The notes under the pieces: generated by a model
Told to the model about the DNA's origin: nothing
The model's input: only the letters and a program-made list of their open reading frames with translations
Database searches by the model: none
Source: SHLQ01 sp964517125
Lineage (GTDB): Bacteria; Actinomycetota; Acidimicrobiia; Acidimicrobiales; SHLQ01
Length of the DNA: 64,000 bases
Direction: 5' to 3'
Assembly: GCA_964517125.1 (NCBI GenBank)
Contig: CAZFBD010000002.1
Coordinates: 1 to 64,000, forward strand
Program-made: the position numbers and the translations under genes
Shown here: positions 40,461 through 49,983 of the stretch, piece after piece
How the letters are laid out: each line of letters opens with the position of its first letter
Numbering within the stretch: position 1 is the first letter of the stretch

Positions 40461-41990
40461 TCAGCCCTTGAGCCGCGGGTAGAGGGGATCCCCGGCCTGC
40501 AGGGTGAGACCTCCCGGATACTGTCCCCATACGCCGGCGTCGGGCAGACGTTGGTCTTCGACGCGGCCAGGAAGCCCGATGCGTTCCCACGCCTTCTGGG
40601 CCCCAACGGGCAAGGCGGGGTCGGCAAGAATGCAGGCGATGCGAAGGACCTCCAGCGCATCACCCATCACCTGGTCCACGGCCGCTCCCTCGTCCATCTT
40701 CCATGGTTCGTGTTCGGCCAGGTACTCGTTCGTCTCGCGGATGAGGCGCCAACTCACGTCGAGGGCAATCGGCGGCTGGGACCGGGCCCAGGCAGCGGTC
40801 GCTTCCTCGATGGCGCGGGCGGCCAGGGGCGCAAGCGTGGAGTCTGGGTTGGGTGCGGGCGACGTTTCGCCACACTTCTTGCCCGTCACCGTGATGACCC
40901 GCTGCAACAGGTTGCCGAACTGGTTGGCGAGGTCGTTGTTGTACCGGCTGATCATGGCCTCGTAGCTGAAGTCGCCATCGGGGCCGAACGCGGGGTCACG
41001 CAGGAAGTGGTAGCGGAAGCCATCGACGCCAAACCCGACATAGCCGGCCTCGGCGTCGCCCTCGACGAGCTGCTTGGGCGACACACTGTTCAGCTTCGAC
41101 TTGCTCATCTTCTCGCCGCCGATGAGCAGCCAACCATGCACCACGTACTTCGGCAGATCCGTGATGCCCGCTGCAAGGAGCATGGCGGGCCAGAAGACGC
41201 AGTGAAAGCGGATGATGTCCTTGCCAAGCACATGCGTGACCGATGGCCACCATTTCTCGAAGCTCTCGTCGTCGGAGCCGAAGCCGGCTGCCGTGGCGTA
41301 GTTGATGAGCGCGTCGTACCAGACGTAGAAGACGTGCCCGTCGTCCCAGGGCACCGGAATACCCCAGTCGAGCGAAGACCGGGAGATGGATACGTCGCGG
41401 AGTTCCTGCCGAAGCAGCCCCAGGACCTCGTTGCGATAGCCGTCGGGTTGCACAACGCCTGGGGTGTTCTCGAAGTACTCCAGCAACTGATCAGCAAACG
41501 CACTCAGCTTGAAGAAGTAGTTCTCTTCGCGCATCTGCTCGGCGGGACGGTCGTGCACCTTGCAGTTGCCGTCATTGAGTTCGTCCTCGGTGTAGTACGC
41601 CTCACATCCAACGCAGTACAGGCCCTCATAGACATCCGAGTAGATCCAGCCGTTGTCGTACACACGCTGCATGAGCGTCTGCACCGCATGGTGGTGGCGG
41701 TCCTCGGTCGTGCGAATGAAATCGTCGTTGCTGATGCCGAGGAGCTCCCATGCGTCAGAAAACCGAACGCTGGTGTTGTCGGCCTGTTCCTGTGGAGAGA
41801 TGCCGTTTTCCTCGGCGGCCCGTGCAATCTTCAACCCGTGCTCGTCGGTACCGGTGAGCATCAGCGTGTCGTCGCCAAGAAGCCGATGCCACCGAGCAAG
41901 CGCGTCGGTGACGACCGTGGTGTACGCGTGGCCAATGTGCGGCACGTCGTTCACGTAGTAAATGGGCGTGGTGATGAAGAAATTGCTCAC
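40461..41990 (-). CDS. metG: Methionyl-tRNA synthetase
   Basis: This 509-residue class I synthetase has ITTPIYYVNDVPHIGHAYTT (HIGH motif), the catalytic KMSKS in GGEKMSKSKLNSV, and a knuckle with CVGCEAYY...CKVHD that keeps a partial zinc site. There is no C-terminal dimerisation domain, as in the short actinobacterial form. It starts at GTG 41990. The metG-tatD-rpf-rsmA-ispE order is conserved in actinobacteria. A weak hairpin (AGCCACG/CGTGGCT, 42019-42040) lies in its leader. Confidence 0.96.
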   Translation of the reverse strand: MSNFFITTPIYYVNDVPHIGHAYTTVVTDALARWHRLLGDDTLMLTGTDEHGLKIARAAEENGISPQEQADNTSVRFSDAWELLGISNDDFIRTTEDRHHHAVQTLMQRVYDNGWIYSDVYEGLYCVGCEAYYTEDELNDGNCKVHDRPAEQMREENYFFKLSAFADQLLEYFENTPGVVQPDGYRNEVLGLLRQELRDVSISRSSLDWGIPVPWDDGHVFYVWYDALINYATAAGFGSDDESFEKWWPSVTHVLGKDIIRFHCVFWPAMLLAAGITDLPKYVVHGWLLIGGEKMSKSKLNSVSPKQLVEGDAEAGYVGFGVDGFRYHFLRDPAFGPDGDFSYEAMISRYNNDLANQFGNLLQRVITVTGKKCGETSPAPNPDSTLAPLAARAIEEATAAWARSQPPIALDVSWRLIRETNEYLAEHEPWKMDEGAAVDQVMGDALEVLRIACILADPALPVGAQKAWERIGLPGRVEDQRLPDAGVWGQYPGGLTLQAGDPLYPRLKG

Positions 41991-42097
41991 GCCTCGATAC
42001 TACGGCGGACGGTTGCGGAGCCACGCCCACCGACGTGGCTGGCCGGCCACCGCAGTGGGCGTCAAGCTGCCCGCACCTGCTCCGCTCAGGCCTCTGC

Positions 42098-43342
42098 TCA
42101 GGCGGAAACGACTTCACGCAGTTGCGGCCATTCCCGGTCTGCGGGAACACCGACCTCGCGCTGGTTCTGCAGATCGTCGATGCGACGAAGCTTCTTCTGC
42201 ATCACGTTGGATCGGGTTCCCTGGAGCTGACCGAACGAATTCTGCACCGTGTCGAGGTGCTTGCCGACCTTGTCGATCTGCTCGCTGAACTTGCCCCACT
42301 CGGTCGAGAACTGGGCAAGGCAATCCATGATCTCCTCGCCACGGCGCTCCAGCATGAAGTTGTCCATCGCCTGGCGAATGACCGCAAGCACGGCAAACAA
42401 CGTGCTCGGTCCGCAGAGGACAACCTTGGCCGCAAGCGCCGTGTCGATGATGCCGGGATCGTTCTCGTGCACGAACGAGTAGACGCTCTCATTTGGCATG
42501 AACAACAGCACGTAGTCGACCGAATCTGAGCCGTCGGCATAGTTTCGGGCAGCGAGCTCAGAGATCTTGGCCTTTGCGTCGCGACGGAACTGTGTGCGGT
42601 AGTCGTCGGCGCGTGGATCGTTGACCTCGTGTGCCTCGAGGTGGCGCAGGTAGTTGTCGACCGGGAACTTGACGTCCATGTGGAGCACCATGTTCTTCGG
42701 CATCATGAAGGTGATGTCGGGAATCCCCCCGGACGCAATCGCCTGCTGCTTGCGGAAGTTGACGCCTTCCTGGAACCCGGCGGCCCGGAGGACATCCTCG
42801 GCCATGCGCTCACCCCACTGACCGCGTGCCTTGGGCGATGCCAGGGCTTCACGGAGGCCACCCGTCGTCTGTTGCAGCTGCGTGGTGGCCCGCGCCGCCT
42901 CTTCGAGGCCCTTGAGCACCGCACCCTGCTGCCCTGCCGTGTGCCGCTGCAGGTCGGTCACCATTTTCTGCATGCGCCGCATCTCGGCGTTCATTTCGGC
43001 GGTCTGCTTCTCGAACGTGGTGGTGGATGCGGAGATCTGATCGGTTCCCTGACGCATGCGAGCGTCGAGCTGTTCGGTGCCCTGACGCATGCGTGCATCG
43101 AGCTTGGCATCGGCGACCTCGGCCGCACGAGCCACCGCGGCCTGAACCGTGGCTTCGCGGTCCCGTTCAAGGGTTTCGGCGGTGGCGCCACGTTCGGCCA
43201 GGGCGGCAGCAACCGCAGCACCAACGGCGGTCTGCTGGTCCTGCACCTGCCGTTGCGTGACGTGTCGGAGGACAACGAGCAGAACCACGAGGCCACCGAC
43301 GAGACCAATGGCGAGGGACAGAGCAAGAAGCAGAAAGTTCAT
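42098..43342 (-). CDS. rmuC: DNA recombination protein RmuC
   Basis: This 414-residue protein has an N-terminal membrane helix (LLLALSLAIGLVGGLVVLLV), a long coiled coil (about 35-170) with two near-identical segments LDARMRQGT[ED]Q, and the RmuC core: RGQWGERMAEDVLRAAGF, DITFMMPKNMVLHMDVKFP, VDYVLLFMPNESVYSFVHE. The core belongs to the PD-(D/E)XK superfamily and is thought to limit inverted-repeat recombination. It lies upstream of metG on the same strand and is divergent from grpB. Confidence 0.9.
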   Translation of the reverse strand: MNFLLLALSLAIGLVGGLVVLLVVLRHVTQRQVQDQQTAVGAAVAAALAERGATAETLERDREATVQAAVARAAEVADAKLDARMRQGTEQLDARMRQGTDQISASTTTFEKQTAEMNAEMRRMQKMVTDLQRHTAGQQGAVLKGLEEAARATTQLQQTTGGLREALASPKARGQWGERMAEDVLRAAGFQEGVNFRKQQAIASGGIPDITFMMPKNMVLHMDVKFPVDNYLRHLEAHEVNDPRADDYRTQFRRDAKAKISELAARNYADGSDSVDYVLLFMPNESVYSFVHENDPGIIDTALAAKVVLCGPSTLFAVLAVIRQAMDNFMLERRGEEIMDCLAQFSTEWGKFSEQIDKVGKHLDTVQNSFGQLQGTRSNVMQKKLRRIDDLQNQREVGVPADREWPQLREVVSA

Positions 43343-43447
43343 GGTCGTCACCGTACGTAGGGGGTGTGACACGCAACCTGGTCCCTGTACTGACCGGCGA
43401 CTTCGGCTTCGGCGAACATTGGCAAAGGCTTTCCCTTGATGTCGCCC

Positions 43448-44044
43448 ATGGGACATACTGAGCGTGTGGTGAGCGGGAGCCTCGAAGCACTCCAATCCGG
43501 TGGCGCCGGACTTGGACTTCAACTCGACGACACTCGCGTCGTCGAACATGTTGCTGGCTGGTCGGAGTTGTACACCCGACTCGAAACCGATCTGCACCAC
43601 GTGCTCGACGGGCTCGACGCCACCATCGAACACATTGGGTCCACTGCGGTTCAAGGGCTCTGGGCCAAACCCATCCTCGACGTCGGCATCGGCCTTGCCG
43701 ACGACGCCGACATGGACGAAACCGTGTCCCGACTTGGCTCTTTCGGGATCACCTTCAACCGGGATCTCGGGGACTTCGGCGGGCTGTTCCTCAGCGCCGA
43801 GGACTCCGAGAGCGCCGTGGTCCTCCATGTGCACGTGGTTCGCCGAACCGACGCGCAATGGGGCCGGTACCTCGCCTTCCGAGATGCGCTACGAACCGAC
43901 CCGGACCTGGCGGCCGAGTACAGCAGGGTCAAACGGGAGCTGGCCCGAAACCACCCCGCCGACCGTCCCTCCTACCTTCACGGAAAGTCCACGTGGGTTC
44001 TTCGAACCCTTGGTCTGGTCGACGTCCATACGCCCCTGTCCTGA
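43448..44044 (+). CDS. GrpB family (UPF0157) nucleotidyltransferase-fold protein
   Basis: This protein of about 198 residues has the GrpB core: IEHIGSTAVQGLWAKPILDV, followed by VVLHVHVVRRTDAQWGRYLA, FRDALRTDPDLAAEYSRVK and the end YLHGKSTWV. GrpB proteins have a polymerase-beta-like fold, and some are fused to dephospho-CoA kinase. The reaction is not established. Alternative starts are TTG 43436 and GTG 43466; no strong ribosome site separates them. Confidence 0.85.
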   Translation: MGHTERVVSGSLEALQSGGAGLGLQLDDTRVVEHVAGWSELYTRLETDLHHVLDGLDATIEHIGSTAVQGLWAKPILDVGIGLADDADMDETVSRLGSFGITFNRDLGDFGGLFLSAEDSESAVVLHVHVVRRTDAQWGRYLAFRDALRTDPDLAAEYSRVKRELARNHPADRPSYLHGKSTWVLRTLGLVDVHTPLS

Positions 44045-44109
44045 GGCGGCATCGGAAAATTCTCCGAGACCGACGCAATTCCCGCCCGCAGTCCAGCGAG
44101 AATCTCCCC

Positions 44110-45537
44110 ATGGATTCCCGCGCTGCCACTGGTGTCGTCTTCTTCACCTCCGCTCTCGTGCTCGTCATCGAGATCGTCGCCGGGCGGCTCATGGCCCCCT
44201 ATGTCGGAGTCTCGCTCGAGGCGTTCACGGGCATCATCGGCACGGTCCTCGCCGGAATTGCGTTGGGTTCCGCTCTGGGCGGGTGGCTGGCCGACCGTCG
44301 CGACCCCCGCACGCTCATCGGGCAGGCGTTGATTTTTGGTGGGGCGCTCACGTTCCTGTCGGTACCAATCGTGGCCACGGTCGGTCCCGGAATGAGCAGC
44401 ACGGCGGTCAACATCGTCACCCTCACCGCCTGTGCTTTCTTCCTTCCGACCGCGTTCCTCAGCAGCATCAGTCCCATGGTCACCAAGCTTCGACTGTCGT
44501 CGCTCGAGGAAACCGGAAGTGTGGTCGGCAACCTGTCGGCGGCAGGAACAGTCGGTGCACTCATCGGCACATTCGGCTCCGGGTTCGTACTGCTTGGGCT
44601 CCTCCCAATCCGCACGATCATCTTCGGTATCGGTATCCTCCTCGTCGTTGCCGGTGTGCTGACCCTGTGGCGACTCACTGGCACCCGACCCGACGGGTTC
44701 GAGTCCAGTCTCGTTGCCATCGCTGCGTTCATGAGCCTGGCCATTGGCACACCCTGCGACTACGAGACCGACTACGCCTGCGCCCGCGTGCTTCCCGATG
44801 AGGATCGGGCCGGCGGCCGAAGCCTCATCCTCGACAGTGTTCGCCACGCCCACGTGGACCTCGACGATCCCACCCACCTCGAGATTCGGTACGCCAAGCT
44901 GCTGGGTGCCGTCATCGACAGCCTTCCCGCCGGCCCCATCGATTCGCTGCACATCGGCGGCGGCGGGTTTTCACTGCCCCGCTACGTGAGTGCAACCCGC
45001 CCCGACTCCACCAACGTGGTCCTCGAGATCGATCCCGGCCTGGTCCAGATCGCCGAAGACGAGCTTGGATTGGCCGACGCCCGCAACCTCGACATCCGCA
45101 TCGGCGATGCCCGGCTGGAGCTCGCCGACCTCGCGACCGATGGCTTCGATGTCCTGGTCGGCGATGCCTTCGGCGGAGACGTTGTTCCCTGGCACCTGAC
45201 CACGTCCGAGATCGTTGCGGAATACGACCGGTTGTTGCGCTCCGACGGTGTGTACGTGATGAACCTGATCGATGGTGATGAGAGCAGGTTCGCCCGGGCA
45301 CAGATGACCACGTTGGCCGAGCACTTCGACCACGTGGCGGTACTGCTCCCGGCCGAAGACGACCTGCCGACCGTTCCGTTCAATCAGATCATCGTCGCCT
45401 CAGACGTTCCATTCGCCACCTTCGTGATCCCCGATGGGGCCGGACGCCTTGTGGAGGGTGCGTCGGCGATCGAGTACATCGGTGATGCGCAGGTCCTCAC
45501 CGACAACTTTGCGCCAGCGGAACAGCTCAAGCAGTAG
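44110..45537 (+). CDS. Membrane-anchored spermidine-synthase-like protein
   Basis: This 475-residue protein has two halves. Residues 1-200 hold about six to seven membrane helices (VVFFTSALVLVIEIVAGRL, GIIGTVLAGIALGSALGGWL), a form common to fused MFS/spermidine-synthase proteins. Residues 230-475 form a Rossmann aminopropyltransferase-like domain: DSLHIGGGGFSLPRYV, VVLEIDPGLVQIAEDELGL, RIGDARLELA and DVLVGDAFGGDVVPWHL. The GGGG loop and the acidic residues fit binding of an SAM-type nucleoside. The product is unknown; no SAM decarboxylase lies nearby. It converges on the secreted-protein gene with a 13-bp gap. Confidence 0.85.
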   Translation: MDSRAATGVVFFTSALVLVIEIVAGRLMAPYVGVSLEAFTGIIGTVLAGIALGSALGGWLADRRDPRTLIGQALIFGGALTFLSVPIVATVGPGMSSTAVNIVTLTACAFFLPTAFLSSISPMVTKLRLSSLEETGSVVGNLSAAGTVGALIGTFGSGFVLLGLLPIRTIIFGIGILLVVAGVLTLWRLTGTRPDGFESSLVAIAAFMSLAIGTPCDYETDYACARVLPDEDRAGGRSLILDSVRHAHVDLDDPTHLEIRYAKLLGAVIDSLPAGPIDSLHIGGGGFSLPRYVSATRPDSTNVVLEIDPGLVQIAEDELGLADARNLDIRIGDARLELADLATDGFDVLVGDAFGGDVVPWHLTTSEIVAEYDRLLRSDGVYVMNLIDGDESRFARAQMTTLAEHFDHVAVLLPAEDDLPTVPFNQIIVASDVPFATFVIPDGAGRLVEGASAIEYIGDAQVLTDNFAPAEQLKQ

Positions 45538-45550
45538 CCCGAGGACTCGG

Positions 45551-47221
45551 CTACAGGGTCAGCGATCCTCTGCTGACATTCGACCCCGTGTTGCCCTTCG
45601 GGTCCGTGACTTTCACGACCACATACCACTCCCCCGTTCCCACGAGATTCGCTGGCACGGTCCATGGGAACCGGTTCTTCTTGCCGTTGATGGACGCCAT
45701 GGATCCGACCTGCTGGCCGCCGGTTCCGTCGCTGTTGCGGGAGATCCAGATCTCGGCCGACGATCCGCGGTCCCAGGTGCGGTCCCGGAACTCGACCGTG
45801 TAGCGGCCATCGGTGGGCTTGTCGTCCTCGGCGAGCTTGATCCAGTCCACGAAGAACCTGCGGCTGCCGCTGTCTTCGTGCGGATCGAACCGGAAGAGTT
45901 CGATGTCCTGTCCGGCCCAGGCCAGCGGGTCGTCCTCTTCGAGGAGTTCGTTCGAGGTGAAGTCGTTGAGGTCGATACTGATGGTGTTCCAGCCTGGTGA
46001 GACCACGATGTCCTCGGTGATGCGAACATCCCCGTTGGTGGTCCGCCAGATCAGACGGGCGTTCATGCCGCCACCCGGCGCCGCCGAGAGCGAGAAGCCG
46101 CCTTCGAAGAACACTCGGGCCGTGAACCGGTGGTATTTGTCGGCGTCGATCGGTTGCCCTTCGACGATCGGCAGCCGGAAGCCGCTGTCGCTCAACACCG
46201 GCGACGCGTTCACACCCACGAGCTGCCCGTCCTGGATGGACCAGGTCATGTTGCGGGCCAGCCCAACGTCGGATGCGCTGCTGTAGTCCCAGGCGTCACC
46301 TCGGACCACCGTGTCGTAGCTGGCTCCACCGATGGCATCGGGCTGGATGACGGCAGGCACGGGCTTGTCGTTGATCTTGATCTTTCGGGGCACCGACCGG
46401 CCGGCCGGAGACTCGGTGTAGAGGAAGTAGGTGCCAGCCGGGTAGCCGTCGGTCTGGAATCGCAGTGCGCCGCGGCCGATCGTGCCGACGACACCCCAGT
46501 TACCGTTGTCGGTGGTGTTGTTGGTCGGGTCCTTGTCGCGGTCCCAGATGAGCTGGGCATCTCGTCGTGAGTCCTTGCTCTTGACGCGAATACCGGAGGT
46601 CGTTGGTTCGTACAGTCGGATCCAGTCGATCTCGATGTCTGCAGCCTTTGCCGACGGCAGAAGGATGAGGCCACGGATGTCGCCGTTCCATTCGACCGGA
46701 CCCTTGGCCGGGTCGTTCTCAAGCGCAATGTTGTAGGTGCGCCAACCTTCGGTTGCCAGGAATCCAACGCCTCCCTTGCATTCCACCACGGTCTTGCCAC
46801 AGTCGTACCAGGTGACCTCTCCGGCAGCCTGCGTCTGGCCTGTGAGCCGCATCCGGAAGGAAATGTGGGTGAAGCGATCGGCATCGATCGGGAAGAGCGC
46901 GCCGTCTCGGCCGATGGGAATGCTGTCCCAGCTCTGTAGCAGACGCAGGTTTGCCAACGGTTCCCCAGTGGCCTTCCACTTGCCGCCCTCGACCCGAACG
47001 TTCGAGAACCCAATGGTGTTCAACCCGTCGATGTTGGGAAGATCGCTCGCCTCGGTGAAGTCCCACCCGTTGGTGAACGCTTCGGTCGCGAAATCGGGAG
47101 CCTCATTGATGGAACGGGCGCTGAGCCGCGGCCGATTGATCTGTTGAGCCGATGCGGGCGCAATGGAAATGAGGCTTGCGAGCAGCGCAAGCGTCGTGAC
47201 AACACACAGCCGAGTTTTCAT
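45551..47221 (-). CDS. Secreted protein with tandem A-B-A'-B' beta modules
   Basis: This 556-residue protein has a signal peptide (1-25, SIAPASA). Internal comparison shows a duplicated layout. Module A (53-202: WDFTEASDL, FPIDADRFTHISFRM, IEIDWIRL) recurs at 311-462 (WDYSSASDV, QPIDADKYHRFTARV, FFVDWIKL). A shorter Ig-like module B (about 215-290: DAQLIWDRDKD, AGTYFLY) recurs at 485-556 (SAEIWISRNSDG, TGEWYVVV). A resembles carbohydrate-binding jelly rolls, but I cannot name a family. It probably binds a surface or a polymer. There is no catalytic motif or anchor. Confidence 0.75.
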   Translation of the reverse strand: MKTRLCVVTTLALLASLISIAPASAQQINRPRLSARSINEAPDFATEAFTNGWDFTEASDLPNIDGLNTIGFSNVRVEGGKWKATGEPLANLRLLQSWDSIPIGRDGALFPIDADRFTHISFRMRLTGQTQAAGEVTWYDCGKTVVECKGGVGFLATEGWRTYNIALENDPAKGPVEWNGDIRGLILLPSAKAADIEIDWIRLYEPTTSGIRVKSKDSRRDAQLIWDRDKDPTNNTTDNGNWGVVGTIGRGALRFQTDGYPAGTYFLYTESPAGRSVPRKIKINDKPVPAVIQPDAIGGASYDTVVRGDAWDYSSASDVGLARNMTWSIQDGQLVGVNASPVLSDSGFRLPIVEGQPIDADKYHRFTARVFFEGGFSLSAAPGGGMNARLIWRTTNGDVRITEDIVVSPGWNTISIDLNDFTSNELLEEDDPLAWAGQDIELFRFDPHEDSGSRRFFVDWIKLAEDDKPTDGRYTVEFRDRTWDRGSSAEIWISRNSDGTGGQQVGSMASINGKKNRFPWTVPANLVGTGEWYVVVKVTDPKGNTGSNVSRGSLTL

Positions 47222-47326
47222 TGACAGTCCTACGGCGCACGGAGGAGAAATCTTTACCTCGTCGACGCCTGGTTCGAGCCCACGCAGGCCCAAGGTAGCC
47301 CACGGTCTGCGTCCACCTGCATCGGG

Positions 47327-48853
47327 TCAGCCGTCGATCACGGGGCCGGAGACCCGATCTTCCCAGTGGCGCGAGAATTGCAACGTGGTGCTCGTACCGG
47401 GATTCGTGGCGGGGCCGTCGCCGCGCCGCATCGTGATCGAGCCGCCCAGTTCGGTTGTCACGAAGATGTTGACGAGCGTCAGGCCGAGGCCCCGTGCCTC
47501 TGCGAAGTTGAAGTCCTCCGGTGGGCCCACGCCGTTGTCGGACACCGTGACGAGCAGCTCGCTTCCGCTGCTCTCGAACGTGACCGTGACGACGCGCCCT
47601 TCCTCGGGATCGATGTGCAGGGGAAACGCATGATCAACGACGTTCTGCAGCAGCTCGGTCAGCACGACGGCGAGCGGCATGGAACGGATGAGCGGAAGCC
47701 GGCCAGCGTCACCCTCCAGATTGAAGCGAATGGGCTTGTCCGGCGACTGCAACCCCTCTTCGATCAGTCGGATGAGGGGCTTCGCCACATCCAGGAACGG
47801 TGCATCGTCCCCCGACGCATCGTCGCTGTTGTCGTTGGCAAGGGTCTCATGGACAATGGCGATTGCAGCGACGCGCCGGACCGATTCCTCCAGAGCGTAC
47901 TTGCCATCTTCTGATGTCACCCGGCGAGCCTGCAGCCGCAGCAGGCTCGAGATCGTCTGCAGGTTGTTCTTCACCCGATGGTGAATCTCGCGGATGGTGG
48001 CGTCCTTGCTGAGCAGCAGGCGGTCCCGGCGCTTCAGCTCCGACACGTCGCGGACAAGGATGAACGAACCATCCACCTCGCCGTTGGAGACGAGCGGCAC
48101 ACACCTCGACGTCACGGTGACACCGTCGCCCCGCTCGAGTTCCTGGGTCACTGCGGTCTCGAGCGCATAGGACGTTCGAATGAACGAATCGTCCAGGCCG
48201 ATCTCCGAGAGCCGGCGCCCCACGGCGTTGCGATGGATGCCCAACCGATGCAGCGCCGACACCCCATTTGGCGACTGGAAGGTCACGCGTCGGTCAGGGT
48301 CGAGCACCAGCACACCGTCGCCCACCCGCGGCGCCCCATACTGTGGCTCGTCGGCACCGATGAAGGGAAATCGGCCGTCGCAGATCATCTGCGTCAGGCG
48401 TTCCGCGAGCGATACGTAGGTGCGTTCCAGCTGCAACAGATCCCGATTGCGGATGCGCCGTTCCCGGAGCACCACACCAAGCCGTCGGCCATCGAGCTGG
48501 AACGGCGATGCCATGATTTCGGCCTGTCCATCGGGAAAGTGCGGACCGAGCTCCACGCTGCCGCTGCAGATGCTGCCGGTCTCCCACGCCGCGGCGACAA
48601 GGTGACGGTTGGCGGGCGTGTGTCGATCGCCGATCGGATCGTGGCTGTACAGCGTGGGGGCCGTCGACGGGCGGACGTTGGCGAGGACCACGAAGGACTC
48701 GTCGCCGTCCGCGGTAACCGGGGCCAGAAGGAGAACGTCTGCCAGGGCGAGGTCTGCCAGGAGACCCCACGTACGAAACAGACGCTTCATGTGTTCAATT
48801 GCGTCCGGGTCGAAACCCGCCACATTGCGAGCGAGGTCGATCGGCGATGCCAT
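47327..48853 (-). CDS. PdtaS-type sensor histidine kinase
   Basis: This 508-residue soluble kinase has an N-terminal GAF-like sensor (about 20-160), a PAS-like domain (about 175-290) and a HisKA_2/HATPase transmitter. The phospho-acceptor His is in IREIHHRVKNNLQTISSLLR. ATP-binding boxes are LTELLQNVVDHAF, VSDNGVGPP and GLGLTLVNIF. This matches PdtaS, which phosphorylates the RNA-binding antiterminator PdtaR; a PdtaR gene is not in the window. It is transcribed with the same orientation as the ArsA-like genes upstream. Confidence 0.88.
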   Translation of the reverse strand: MASPIDLARNVAGFDPDAIEHMKRLFRTWGLLADLALADVLLLAPVTADGDESFVVLANVRPSTAPTLYSHDPIGDRHTPANRHLVAAAWETGSICSGSVELGPHFPDGQAEIMASPFQLDGRRLGVVLRERRIRNRDLLQLERTYVSLAERLTQMICDGRFPFIGADEPQYGAPRVGDGVLVLDPDRRVTFQSPNGVSALHRLGIHRNAVGRRLSEIGLDDSFIRTSYALETAVTQELERGDGVTVTSRCVPLVSNGEVDGSFILVRDVSELKRRDRLLLSKDATIREIHHRVKNNLQTISSLLRLQARRVTSEDGKYALEESVRRVAAIAIVHETLANDNSDDASGDDAPFLDVAKPLIRLIEEGLQSPDKPIRFNLEGDAGRLPLIRSMPLAVVLTELLQNVVDHAFPLHIDPEEGRVVTVTFESSGSELLVTVSDNGVGPPEDFNFAEARGLGLTLVNIFVTTELGGSITMRRGDGPATNPGTSTTLQFSRHWEDRVSGPVIDG

Positions 48854-48885
48854 GCGTGGATCCTAGGTCTGGTTCGCCTCGACGA

Positions 48886-49983
48886 TCACCACAGGAGCTC
48901 ACCCAGCGCTGCCAGACCCGCAGCCGTGCTGGGAGAGTGCACGGTTCGGGGGATCGTGAGCGTCGAGAACTGGTTCAGTTGGTCCACGGCGCGGCGTTGG
49001 TCGTCGGCGACCGCGCACCGTTCCAGGACGTACTCGGCGCCCGGCCGGAGGAGTTTCGTTGCGCTTGCCGAGAACTGGCTTCGATCCTTGCCGACGACCC
49101 GCTGCGCCGAGTCGGCAACCGTCGGGTCCCAGAACTCGGACGGTTCCACGCCATTGATCACAACGCCGTCCAGCCCCAGGCCTCGTTCGTCGAGTTCGGC
49201 GACCAGCGCCGACACCCGTTCGATCGATGCAGTCGCCGGAGCACTCACGGCCACCAACGCCGCGTCGTCGCCGGCGAGTTCGGCTGCCACAGCCGAGGTC
49301 CGCTCCACCATGCCCGGCACCACGGCCTGCATGAGCGTGAAGAACTCCACGATGTCCGAAAAGAACTGGCTGCCAAGCAGCCGATCGGCCAGCGAACCGA
49401 AGGTTCGAGTCGCCGCCGCGCCAACGATGGATCCGGCCTCACCGCCGGTCAGCCAGTTGAGCAGCGAGCTTGTGAAGAACTCTTCGACCCGTTGGGGAGC
49501 ATCGAAGAAGTCCAACGCATTCTGAGACGGCGGGGTGTCGACGATGATGAGCCGATACCGGTCGGAGGCAATGGCGTCGTCGAGCCAGCTGAGAGCGGCG
49601 TAGTCGTTGCCGTGGACGAAGGTGTCGGCGATCCGCCGATACACCGGGTTCGCCAGGATGCGGGCTGCCAACTCGGGCGTGGGTGCCTCTCGGGTGACAA
49701 GCGCATCCCAGGCCCGCCCGGGATCGAGCATGGCTGCTGAGAGATGTCCGTCGCCGGGGTGCTCGACGCGAACCGCGTCGTTGCCGTCGATCTGCATGCC
49801 AAGCGCCGCAGCCAACCGTCGGGCCGGGTCGATCGTGAGCACGAGGACCTCGCCGTCGAGGCGGTTGGCGGCCGCCATTGCGAGGGCCGCGGAAACCGTG
49901 GTCTTGCCCACGCCGCCGGCACCGGTCACGACGATGAGTGAACGGCCCTCGGCCAGCTGGCCCAATCCAAGTGGCTTGGTCAC
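48886..49983 (-). CDS. ArsA-family ATPase (second of pair)
   Basis: This 365-residue deviant-Walker ATPase has the signature GAGGVGKTTVSAALAMAAA and TIDPARRLAAALGM, with YRLIIVDTPPSQNALDFFD as switch/Walker B. It resembles mycobacterial Rv3680 (BagB), one of two adjacent ArsA-like ATPases linked to stress and lipid metabolism. Arsenite export is not implied, since ArsA cysteine sites are not visible. It starts at GTG, overlapping the partner ATPase gene by 4 bp (GTGA). Confidence 0.88.
   Translation of the reverse strand: MTKPLGLGQLAEGRSLIVVTGAGGVGKTTVSAALAMAAANRLDGEVLVLTIDPARRLAAALGMQIDGNDAVRVEHPGDGHLSAAMLDPGRAWDALVTREAPTPELAARILANPVYRRIADTFVHGNDYAALSWLDDAIASDRYRLIIVDTPPSQNALDFFDAPQRVEEFFTSSLLNWLTGGEAGSIVGAAATRTFGSLADRLLGSQFFSDIVEFFTLMQAVVPGMVERTSAVAAELAGDDAALVAVSAPATASIERVSALVAELDERGLGLDGVVINGVEPSEFWDPTVADSAQRVVGKDRSQFSASATKLLRPGAEYVLERCAVADDQRRAVDQLNQFSTLTIPRTVHSPSTAAGLAALGELLW

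Noticed and set aside
42019..42040. A hairpin AGCCACG/CGTGGCT between rmuC and metG
   Set aside because: It has a short stem with an 8-base loop and no T-run; too weak to list as a terminator.
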